64,000 nt of DNA, taken from Antedon bifida (Eukaryota > Echinodermata > Crinoidea > Comatulida > Antedonidae). The DNA is taken from contig OY727097.1 of assembly GCA_963402885.1 (NCBI GenBank), positions 27,211,401 to 27,275,400 of the forward strand. The letters are read 5' to 3'. The notes under the pieces were generated by a model. The model did no database searches and had not been told where the DNA came from. It was given only the letters and a program-made list of their open reading frames with translations. A program made the translations under genes and the position numbers. Shown here one piece after another: positions 11,133 through 23,100 of the stretch. Numbering within the stretch: the first letter of the stretch is position 1; each line of letters starts with the position of its first letter.

Positions 11133-12503
11133 ATGTCAACAAGTTTTGCTGAAAAAAGTGGATACATCCCTTGCAATACAGAATGGGGTATGTGGTACCA
11201 AACCCTGGAGGAAGTCATGGTAGAGATAAATGTGGAACCTGGTACCAAACCAAAGGAGATTAGTGTCGTCTTCAAACCAAAACATGTCACATGTGTTGTA
11301 AAGGGAAAAGATATTATTAAGGTGTGCATTTTTGGCCTTTGTATAATCAAGGCATTCTAACAACAGGACACTGAGCTCACCTTGCCAAGATAGGAACTTG
11401 ATCTTAGTTCTGGCTGCAATAAATACCAGTACTGTACTATGTACTGTACATATTCTCTCTGGGGCGTGGTGACTGTTAATGGGCGTGGAACTGATCATGT
11501 CGCAGCCACAGATAAACCCTTTGATCTCCGTAGCTCAGCATCCAGTTGTTAGATTGCCTTGGTATAATAGATTTTATGCTTGTTTATATATTGTATGTTT
11601 TTCAACACTTTTAATGGTGACTTATTGTTCAGTGATTTATATAACAAACTAAATTAAATTTTTTTTTTCAGGGGGAATTATTTGCAACAGTGCACTCGGA
11701 TGAATGCATTTGGGATCTTGGTAAGACAATCCACCTAAACCAAGGCAAACTAACAACAGGATACTGAGCTCCAGAGATCAAAGGGTTTATCTGTGGCTGC
11801 AACACGATCAGTTTGACACCCCTTAAACAGACACAGCGCGCCATGGAGAATATATACATAGTACAGTACTGTTGGTATTTGTCGCAGCCAGACCTAAGAT
11901 CAAAGGACTGTTACAATTTTTATCTTGGCAAGGCGAGCTCGGTGTCCTGTTGTTTGATTGCCTTGCTTAAACTAAACCCAATGGATTGACATGGTGATGT
12001 ATAAACAATATTATAATTATTATTCATTTTTTTTTAGAGGATAGGAAGTTACTGCGACTGACTTTGACCAAAGGTAATCCATCGGCAGGCAACTGTTGGG
12101 AGTCCTTACTGAAGGGTCAGTACCTTGTTGACCCAATGAAGTTTGACCAGATGGAAAAGAAGATAACACTGGAAAGATTTCAGAGTGAGGTCAGTCAACC
12201 CTCTTTTTTCTACACCATGTCCCAGCTCCCTCTTTCCTATGCCCTAACCACCCTCTTTACCATACACGCCATCACTACACCCTGGCCTACCTTAGTTCAA
12301 TAAGTAATTCTTCAATATGTTACACAATGTTACATAATAAACTATAATGACCTCTGACTTAGCCCTGCAGTTATTTTCGAGACAATACAGATTTGATTAA
12401 ATTGAACTACCATTGACTCCCCTTCCAGAATCCTGGATTTGACTTCAGCGGAGCAGAAATTACTGGGAATTACTCGGGAGGTGGACCTGACCTCCCAAGC
12501 TGA
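11133..12503 (+). CDS. NUDCD2: NudC domain-containing protein 2
   Basis: Four coding exons: 11133-11321, 11672-11720, 12038-12189, 12429-12503 (154 residues; the human protein is slightly longer). The first exon reads WGMWYQTLEEVMVEINVEPG, the start of the CS/p23-like domain, a beta-sandwich used by NudC proteins as Hsp90 co-chaperones. The rest continues with ELFATVHSDECIWDLED and RKLLRLTLTKGNPSAGNCW, and ends in the family C-terminus NPGFDFSGAEITGNYSGGGPD. Junction phases are 0, 1 and 0. Exon 2 is only 49 nt and is flanked by inverted copies of one MITE. Polyadenylation signals AATAAA lie at 12600 and 12644. It is divergent from MTMR and convergent with GEMIN5. Confidence 0.95.
11348..11562 (+). 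mobile_element. MITE family C, copy 1 (NUDCD2 intron 1)
   Basis: Ends CAAGGCATTCTAACAACAGG and GTTGTTAGATTGCCTTGG are inverted repeats. Internal phrases CTGGCTGC and GCAGCCACAGATAAACCC. Copies at 11740-11965 (opposite orientation) and 56166-56344. Confidence 0.88.
11740..11965 (-). mobile_element. MITE family C, copy 2 (NUDCD2 intron 2), inverted relative to copy 1
   Basis: Read on the minus strand it follows copy 1 almost block by block: CAACAGGACACCGAGCTCG, CCTTGCCAAGATA, GATCTTAGGTCTGGCTGC, GCAGCCACAGATAAACCC, and a CTCAGTATCCTGTTGTTAG end. It begins 19 bp after exon 2. Confidence 0.88.
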
Positions 12504-14144
12504 TCATTTTAACCGAATCAACATGAAAGAAGAAAGTTATCTGAAATTCTTATAAAGGAAAACAAAAATGCGAAATAAGAAAACTCTGCTTTAATTGTTA
12601 ATAAATATTTAAAATTATTTTTTTGGATATCACTTTATTTTGCAATAAAAGTTTTTAAAGCCAACTTGTTTTGTTTGTTTTTTAGTATGTTGATCCATTT
12701 TGAGTCTCTTCAGCGTGAAGTGTGAATTTAAAGAAAATTTATCAACGTTGCTGCCGTCTACCAATGATGACATTTTGGTTAAAACTATTACCTCTGTATC
12801 TTATACAAAGCAAGACTACTGTACAGTATTTTAGCCTCTGGTCTTTTAAATAACTACTCACACAAAAGAAACGCCAGGTTCCCTAGCCTAGCTGTGTATA
12901 TATATGTACCACCATGCTGTAAAATAAAAAAAAAAAATTCAAAAATAAAAAAAAATTCACAAAATGCCAGAAATTTGGAAAAATTTTCTAATTATGTTTA
13001 AAACTGGTAATAACAGTCACTCTTTCTAGTTTTAAAAATCTGTATAAAGTTTAAGATAACACGTCTATTTAGAAAGACATTGAGTTGATTAATCTAGTAT
13101 AGATTAGGGGCCTTAAATGCCTATTTGTTAAGCCACTGTAATGATGGTTGTATTTATTTGATTTGTAAAGTCATAATTTGCACATCGTAGTAGCAACCTA
13201 CTGTAACTCTTTCCTAGTAAATTAAATTCCGTACACGATAAATAAAACACAATCAGAAATCTTAGTCAATTTGACTAAAAAACACCCCAAAAAACAGTAG
13301 TACAGTATATACCACAAATAGTTTACTATGAATGCTACTATGGCACACCAATTATGACTTTAAAAAAACAAATAAATACAATAATTACTAATAGTATTAA
13401 TTATCTATTATGTGCTGTGTACTATGTTAGGTATTTGTATAGCTGAATCTAGACAATTTGTATTAAAGAAAATCATACAGTTATAGTACAGTAATAGAAT
13501 TAGTAAAAATTATAACACATCTGCTTGTATTCTTGCTATTTGATTGGTTAATTATGCATCACATGTCGTTCAGAATTTGACCCAACGGAAAAGTGATATC
13601 TAATGGTGATAATTAACACACTCTAGATGCATGTTGTAAATATTTTGAGAATTTTTGCATGATCCGCGTTCGAAAATAAACTATAACTGTTCTACTCTGT
13701 GTCTAAAGATGGAGCACTGCCTTTTTTAATAACCCAGTATTCGGCAATGATTTACGAAGGATAAATTGAATAAAAGTAAAGAAGGTGTGTTATAAAACAA
13801 ATAATGAATGTTTGTATTCATAAGAATATTTCAATGAAAAATTGACTGCTCTATTTTTCAACTCATTATTCTCACAATCCAACTCATAAACATTCATTAT
13901 TTGTATTAATAGTATTTTAGCATAGTAAAATACATATTTGATAATGTTTAGCATTAACATAACTAACATCAAGTATTAGTCTAACTTGTATAAATAAATA
14001 ACCACAGTACAAGTTTTTCATTGAAATTAAATCTTTTTATTTAAAAAAAACCAATATTTTTTCTGTTATTAGCCTATTGACTTGGGTATGACACGGCACA
14101 CCCATCATCATCAAATGTTGTTATACATTTAATACCTACCCACG
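12504..14144. other. Intergenic region between convergent NUDCD2 and GEMIN5
   Basis: Contains the NUDCD2 polyadenylation signals (AATAAA at 12600-12605 and 12644-12649) and, on the minus strand, a GEMIN5 signal (14041-14036), about 100 nt past its stop. The middle 1.3 kb is plain AT-rich DNA; I see no gene or clear repeat in it. Confidence 0.6.
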
Positions 14145-17100
14145 TTAGTATGGTACTATATCTTCATATTCTCTAAAAAAGTCTTCATGTTGTTTTGTGA
14201 TTGCATAAGTTTCTCCAAATACAAGAGTCATGAGTCTTAGTCTAAGTATATCAGGGTGTAAGAGATCTATACGAAGCAGTTGACGCAAAAAGTATAACAA
14301 CACCATGGCACTCTCAATTGGACTCGGGAAACTAGAATTCTGGAAAAGAATAATGATGAAAAATAAATAAAATGCTATTAAATAAATTCATCTGGTTCCG
14401 AATTCAATAAAAACTGGAGAATTTAATTTTCATTGACATGCTATCGGTATCAGCTTCTTTAAACTCAATTTAAATCAAAATTTGAATTAAAACCAGTCCT
14501 CAGTTTTACAAACGATGGTCATGCTATAATAACCTCAATACTGTATGTTTTGTTCTTTTACTATGATAGACTTAAAGAGGCATTGTCCCCCAAAAACATG
14601 AAAAATGAAGATTAATTAATTCGGACTTTGAATAGGTTATTTTGTAGTTTTAATAAAGTGAATCACTTCCGTATAAAAAAAATGAAAAAAAAAATGTTTT
14701 CACTTGTAAAATAACATGATAAACCGTTAAATTCAACCAAAAATCCATTGGCTGGCAGCCAATTTGACCATTTTTTGCTTTAAATTCCATTTTTTTTAGG
14801 TAAATAAATTTATTTTCGATCCAATTTTTGGAAGTCAATAACTACAGTATTATGTAACATTAAAATATCATATTAGGCAAAAAAAATGTAAAAAAATTAT
14901 TTTTCAGGGGGACAATACACCTATAAGATTAAATGTTACATCCATGGATACTACTGTATTCCAAGAATATAACATTCTACAGAGAAAATTAAACTTGAAA
15001 TTTTATGCTTAAATATGTGCTATACTTTCAATTTGCAATGACCTATGACTTCATGTGTGTCATGGACCTAGAAACTAACAAAACTGTGTTGAAGAATAGA
15101 GAGAGAAAGCATGTGCAAATTTCCCTGCATGAACACAATGAATTTATATGTCCTAACTTGTCGAATCACAATCTCTCTACTATCTCAAAGTGAATATTGA
15201 TTGTAAAAAAGAAATTAAAAAAAAAAGATTTTCGTCACCTTACTGTCTTCTGGTATCCTGGCCAGGACATCCATTATTTTGGTTTGCTCTTTTGTTAATA
15301 TTGCTAATGTAACTGCTGGATGTTTAAACTTTTCATACAATGGATGATAATCCCATGTTTCTGGCAACTTTGCAACCTCAACATCTTTTGCTTTAATACA
15401 CCCATTGGTTGAAAGTTCATCTTGTAACCCTGTTCCCGAATTGGTTGAAAGTTTACCCTTTAATTCACATTCCACAGTTTGATTGGCTGTCTGGCTTTCT
15501 TGATCCTCATTGGTTCCTCCACAGGGATCTGCTACATCTTCCCTATGCTTAACTAGCAGATTACTAACAGCCTGCTGGATATATTTGAGACTGTCCCTTA
15601 ATTTCTGGAGCTCTGCATGATCTTCTGATAGCAACACGTTTGAAATAGTTCCTAATTTTGACACCAAAATGTCCATTTTCTGATTTTTCAAGTTCAGGTC
15701 GGACTCTCCACCAGTTGCTTTGTCATCAATGTCTTCACATAATAAGTGGTGAAAGTAAAAAGGCAGATTTGATTTTTGATGAGCCGTACTGAAGTCCCAC
15801 CATATATTATAGAGTAACAAGAGAGAATAGTAGCCATAGAGACTCAATTTACTACCTCTAATTGTTACTGTTTGAGAATCGTCATGTAAATCAACTTCTA
15901 ACATTCCTAGAATATCACAGAAACAGATTTTATAAATATTAATCAAAAGGCAAAATTACAATAGTGTAGGATTAATAAATATTCAAATAGAAAGCATAAT
16001 AATATGGCAAAAAAAAGATCATTTACCAGATGAAAAAACAGCAATTACTATTTAACAGAATATAATATTACGTCATACAAAAAAAAAACATTTCTTTCTG
16101 TAAAACTAAATAGGACACTGAATATGAACATTACATTTTCTATTTCATACAGTGCTACAATAGAATGTTTAGTGTACAATAGAAATTTGAGAATATGTAG
16201 CACAAATATATGGAAATTCTATTCAATAAATGCGAACAAAATGTTATGTTTTTAATAGCTATTTTGTGTCATATCATGTGACCAGCAGAATAACTGTACT
16301 GTACCTCTGTTTAAAGTGAGGCAAAAGAGAACCTTCTCCATGTCGTAGTAGCCATCATCATGGCATAGCGTAACAGCATGTAACCAATGTTCCGATGCTT
16401 TATCTTGACTTCCTGTAAGATGACCTAAGGTCAAGTCTATTGCTACTTGAATCAAAACCTATAAGAAAAAGAGAAATCTTGTCTGAACTGAAAGTGAATT
16501 TAAATTGGATATGAAATGCTAATACACACACAGCACACAACATTCATTATACGAAATAAGGAAGGAAAAGCTTTAGGATAGTCAGTGGCATAATGGCTAT
16601 GGCTAAACCCAAGGGCCCTGGATTCTATGGAGGCCCCTGCGCAGGACTTGGATGAAAGAAAGGCATTCAAATATGACGAAGACTAAAACTGCCCAAAGCC
16701 TCCAGTTTTGGAGGGCCACTTTTAGTGTTCCTAAACTAGGGGCCTCAGGCTTCTGCGTTACAATAATGAGGATAGGAGCATGTTCACTTTTGTTTTTATT
16801 AAATTAGATCATAAGTTTATTTTATTTATTTATTATTATTTCTTTATACTGGGTAGCCTCTTCAGTCAAAGACTTCTCCCGGTTATGATCAGTGGCTGTG
16901 TGTGACAGTGGCTGTGTGTGACAGTGGCTGTGTGTGTGTACTAGTACACGGATGTAACCACCGTCTACTTGTCTTGAAAGATGTACTAGGTTCTTTCAAG
17001 TGCAAGTGAGCTAGATGTGTACAGTGGACCTACGGTTTATAGTCGTTATCCGAAAAAGACTCATTCTCCCACCAAAACCATGGACCACATGATACGTATA

Positions 17101-20100
17101 TCAAATTTACCTGTGAAAATGACATAGTTCCTCCAATTGATTGCCTACACTGTAGAAGACTTTCATACACATATTTCACATCAATGCCTTTCTGGATCTT
17201 GGCTTGATACTTGTCAATGATGTATGGTATGCACTGTTTATTTTCAATTTCATAACGTGGCCATGACGATAAATCATCAATTACTATAAAATAAATGTAT
17301 TGTCCCCAAAAACATGAAAAATAAAGATAAATAAAATCAGACCATTTTGTAGTTTTAATCAAGTTATTCAGTTCCGTAGAAAAAAAGAATAAAAATAATG
17401 GTTTTACTTAAAAAAAGACTATATAAACTGAAATAAATTTAACCAAAAACTCAATGTTTTTTCAGGGGTAAATTTTTTTTTTTCGATCCAATTTTTGGTT
17501 AAAATTAATGACTATGTGACATTAAAATGACATTTTCAACAAACAAATTAAAACAATACTGTATATATTTTTTCAGAGCTATCTTTAAAGATACACTGGT
17601 ATTGTATACATGCTTGCACTGTGAAATTGTTACTCAAAACTCAAATTCAATGTTTCTGGTTAAGTAGCAGATATAGTCTGTACAATTAACTGAAATGTCA
17701 TTTTTAATCGTTGTTTCATTTCAAAATTTAGGTTGCATTTAATTTTATTTCTGATCATAAAAACTATAAATAAATAAACTTTTTTCAAGAACAGTAATTT
17801 TAAACATCCTTATATTCATAATTTATCACACAGAATAATAAATAATACTGACCATTTTCAGATTTGATATTGAGATCTGTAAAAGTTATGTCCATGTCGC
17901 TAAACATTGATTCATTAACATCTTTTAGACAGCTCACGAGTACCTCATGAACATCCAATAAAATCTGCAAATGCTAGCAGTAAGAAAGAAAAGAGGGAAA
18001 AAGGTTAACTTGTATAGTCACTGTAGTAAATACAATATAAAGATATACAGGTATATCATGGTCATTATCATACACATAGGGATCTTTCCTTTAATCTCAA
18101 ATTGTAGCATATCCATATGAAACAATTCTCATGAGTTTACTTGAAGAACCAAACAGCTGATCTAAGTTTAAAGCCTTGATCGCACCGAACATAGTTTGGT
18201 CAAATTTACTGAGTCGCCGGCTAAAGTGACCAAGAAAAGTTCAATCCGAAAACTGGCTACAATTCTCATGGTTACATGAGCAAGTTCAATGGTTACTCTT
18301 ACCGACCACTGTCTACTCAGTAGAACTTACCATTGTCTCGGTATAACTAACCATGCTGGCTAGTCCAATCTGAACGATCAACTCAGGTTAAAACATGACA
18401 TTCACCATGTGAGTCAATCATTTTTTTTAACATCACAGTTAACTTTTGGTAAAACCATGTAAAAACTAACTGTGTGCGAACAATGGTTACATTTTCTGAT
18501 GATATTGCGTAAAGTTACCGCAGTTAAATTGACCATTTTTCAAGTCCAGTGCGAATGAGGCTTAAATGGTTTGTGTTCCCATTACATTTACAGGGGACAG
18601 GGTAACATTTTACTGATAAGTGGAAAACTAGGTAGTGCATGGTGAGGAGGATATCCTTGTCTGATTTATTTCAACTCAATATTACATAAACAAAATATAA
18701 GAACACAAATACCATGACATTATCTATATTTTTGATGACTGATTGTGCTTCCTCCCAACTGTAACTTTGTAGGTTTTCAAACACGAATGTAGACACCAGC
18801 AAGGAAGCTGCATCCATCTCTCTGGAAATGGTTGCAACCTTCAGAGCAGTTGTTAGAGACAGTCTGTCACCTTTCCTGGACAGTAGTCTGACAGCTGACA
18901 CTGGTTCACCAATTTGCATGCAACTAAAAGACCAGATATATCAATATCACAGAAGGCTATCCAATATACAGTATAAGTTAATTTCTCATCTCATAAAGAA
19001 ACAAAACACATAACAAAAAAGGAGTAGAACATATTTTAAAAAGATGGAAGGGACCTCCAGGAAATCCCAAGGGGCTTGTGATAGGAGGCCCACTAAAAAC
19101 TAGTTACATTAAGATAAAATAAATAGACGAATAGACCATGACAGAATCAACAGAGAATGCGCATTGTTAAGGAATAACATTGACACCAGATACCAGGTGA
19201 GGTTCAAAACAAAAAAAATAAATAAATACAAATAATATTAAACATTTTTACAGAAGGCCATCCCATGTTTTCAGAACCTCTATTAACAGGACAAAACTAA
19301 GTGCCCCCTCAATAGGTGTAGGTTGTATTGTAAAAACATTCCATGGGAAAGTGTTCATTTAATAGGGGTGTCCCAAAGAGGTCTTCTACTGTAGTCCAAA
19401 AGTGTAGCAGTTAACAAACAGCACTTGGGATAGGCTAAGCAGAATCTGTTTATTTTTCTAATTAGCAATACTTACCATTTGGCTGCTTGTTCGTAGTTTC
19501 CTTCCGATTCCAACACCTGGGCCCACTTTGTGTACAAGTCCTTCAACACAGGATCCAAGGGTGACAGACGAACACACGCTAAGCTTATGGCTTCTCTACA
19601 AAGATAGTAATAATATACTATTGTAGCACTATATGTAGCATATGGGGTCATCACGATTTCTCAGTGTTACAGCAAGTTTAATCCATGTATGCAGATCTAT
19701 TACATCCACACACATTGGACATTCTTGAAAATCAGTCATAATGTACCAACATAGAGCTATGTCCACACTGGGCCCAGATTCTGGTGCCAAGATAAAACAT
19801 CATGAATAATGGGTGTTTAAAAATAGAACCGTTCAGACTAACTTATTGGGTATTAATAGTGTGAATCCGAAATGAAAAACATAACATAGCCCAGAGAATT
19901 AATATGGGTACAGTGTGAACATAGGTTAAGGGTGTCTGGTTTCCTCACTATACCAATCCTTACCTTAATCTTTTGTGCTGACTCAGCACTTCAATGGCCT
20001 CATATACCTTATGACAAGCAAGGTAATATGTTGCTGCCTTTGAATAAAACTCAAAATGTACAAGCTGGTTAGCGTACGCTTCAGCAGTTGTGAGAAATAC

Positions 20101-23100
20101 ATCATGTCCACCTGTTTTGAAGAAAAAGAATTTTAATTCTTTTGAAAATATTTAAAAATCATGATGTTTAAACTGGCAAAAAACAACAATTAAAATAAAG
20201 GAAGAATTTAACAATTGTTAAAGCTTTGTCTACACACTAGTTTGACGAAAAAGTGACATCACATTTTTTTGTCACATAAAGTGTAGACAGAGCTTTAGAC
20301 ATCTCTATCTCCTACACTATCTCCTATGCTATAAGAGAGAAAGTTTGTCCCAACTTTTACAATTACACGTGTCCATACATGACCGGAATTGTAAACTACA
20401 TTTGAAACTTATCCAGATCTTTCCTACTTTTTTCTACTTACCGAGTGTTGACATGGTAACAAGGTGATCTGTGAGTTGTTGTTTTTCAGTTGCTTCTTTC
20501 AATACTCCTCCTATGTTTCCTTTCCACAACTCCAGACAATAATACGACTCCAAGTTGGCCGACTCCATATGGTGTTTTTCTATCAAGAATTCAAAATCGA
20601 ATCATGGTTTAAAGATTAAAGATAAAATTATTTCTTAAACAAATGGAAAAGAAAACTACCTTCTTCTCTGAACATGGCATAGGCTTCTCTTCTAGTTCCA
20701 AACAGTCCTAGGTGAGTTTGGTCACCTGAACCTGCCGACGTTTCTGATTCGCCAGTACCTACAACATAGAATATTTTCATTTACTATACAGAAATCTGCT
20801 TTAAAGTTATTACAAATTGACTTTTCATCTCGCACAGGAAGCAATAGTATATTTTTCATTCACAAACTTTGTGATAAGGTCAAAGGTTACACAAACCATA
20901 TTTCATTTCTGCAATTTTGATACAATCTTCTTGCAAACTTTGTTTGCCTCTGTTATCCAGACTTGCACTTATTGGAAACAACGACTTTACTTTTCTTCTC
21001 TTTTTTCCCTCAGCTGAAAGAAATTAATTTATCAATTTAAGCAAATTGCCAAGGATAACCATAAGTGAATTCATTCACTATCCTTCTTAAAGGTGGCAAT
21101 CCTGTTCACAAGGCATATATACAAGATCCTCTACATAAACAAATATTACATATTACATATTACATTATTAAGTCTTTGGGAGTGGAGTTATAAATTACAA
21201 TTACAAATCCTGACATGACAGGACTTTGGATTGGTAGCCGAGCATCATAACCACCAAGCCACAACTTTTTTGGAGATAATACATATTTTAAAAAATGGAC
21301 TTACATTTTTTAAGTTTACATGTGATGACCTCAACTTGTTCTGAGACATTTCTACCGGCATCTCCAGCATTATTGAGGACTCTTGAGACATCAGCTCTTG
21401 CATCTCCTTCTTCATCAATACCTCTTAATTGTTCCAAACCAACATTTACAGGTGCCTTATCGGAACTTTCTTCTACAGTGTCTGACACCTCTTTGACTGT
21501 GTCTGGCACTGGCACTGTTTCAGCCCCGTCTTTGACTGCCTTCTCCTCCAAGATCTCTTTCTTTCTTTGTTCAAGCAGTTCATCAAATGACATTTCACTT
21601 GGTAGTTTTGAAACTTGGCTAGCCTCGATATTAACATCAATTTTGCTGCTGGTTGATTTTTTCTCCTTTTTGTTTTTTGTCTTTCCTCTAGGCCTGGAAT
21701 ATATCATTTGTTGAGCCTCTTTTTTATCTAAACATAAAAATATATTTCCATATAAATAATCTGTATAAACAAAGTAGTATCTATGTATACCATATAGGTC
21801 CATGAAAAAATAACTATACAGTTTTGTCTTAAATTGTTTATTCAATAAAGCTCTGTCTACACTATCAAACTAGTTTGACAAAAAAGTGTGATGTGCCCAA
21901 ACATGGTTGTGATATACCCAAATATGGTAGTGATATGACATCATCATGTCCATATATGGGCACATAGGGGCCATGTCAAAAATTATTCTACTGCAGGAAC
22001 TGCATTTTGTTTAAAACCTGTTCATGCAATTACTGTAATTAGTAAGCGACTGTTTATATAGTGCCTCATAATCTTGTACATTGAAAGTAAAATAATACGT
22101 TATTTGAGTAAAAAAAACTGCAAAAGATTAATTCTAACATGATCTCTAACACATGATAGTGATTTCTGTAGACAAAATAAAATTTTTTACTTTTTGGAGG
22201 CTTTGTGTGCTGTTGTTTGGATACATTCCATTTCATCAATGTAAAATCGTCACCGCCACTGAAGACAATGTCCTCATCCATAACACTCCATTCCACCGCA
22301 AGGACACGTCCTGAATGACCACGGAAGTTGGCTACAGGATCACCCTTCTTTAGGACATCCCAAACCTTAATTGTTAAAATAATTTTGATAAATTAATATA
22401 ATATAGATTGTACATGTTGTTGTGAGTGTTCAATTCATTTATTTCCTTTATTTTAGATAGTAAATCCATATACAAATCATACAAAACAAAAAGAGAAACA
22501 ATTTCACTAGGAAATACCAGGAATAGCAACACGAAAGTAGAGAAAGAACTGGAATGTTTTAAATAGATAGAATTTTGTGCTATATCATAATTAGCATTTA
22601 TTCATTTCCATTAAATTCTTTACCTGTACAGTTCCGTCATAAGAAGCTGACGCCAGTTTTCCATCTCTAGCAGGATTCCACGACAGATTTGTCACTTTCA
22701 TTGTATGTCCATGAAGCACACAGAAACTAGTGGAAATTTGTTTACTCCCCTGTTGAGATTCATCACCATTGAGGGCATCCTTTAAATCATACACATGTAT
22801 CATTGGTTCACTGGATCCAGAGGCAAGCCAGTACCTGTGATCCGATTGGTTGTCGGATAGTGATTCTGATTGGTCAGAACTTTGAAGATTAGGAAACCAT
22901 TTAAGACAGTTTATTAACTTGTGTTGAACAAATATATTACATAGATGAAGGAGATTTGGTGCATGGAAGATTTCAATTGATCTGAAAATGAAGAATAACA
23001 AAATGTCAGCAATTATAACCACTTAGTATTTCATCATTGTGAATTTGATAATATTAAACACCAACTTACCCATCCTCATTGCCAATAGCCACCACATCAC

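Noticed and set aside
11136-11498. 120-codon minus-strand open frame over NUDCD2 exon 1
   Set aside because: Antisense shadow of a well-supported coding exon and the adjacent MITE.
21295-21714. 139-codon plus-strand Ser/Thr-rich open frame
   Set aside because: Antisense of the GEMIN5 charged-linker exon (21305-21727), whose minus-strand frame splices correctly on both sides.
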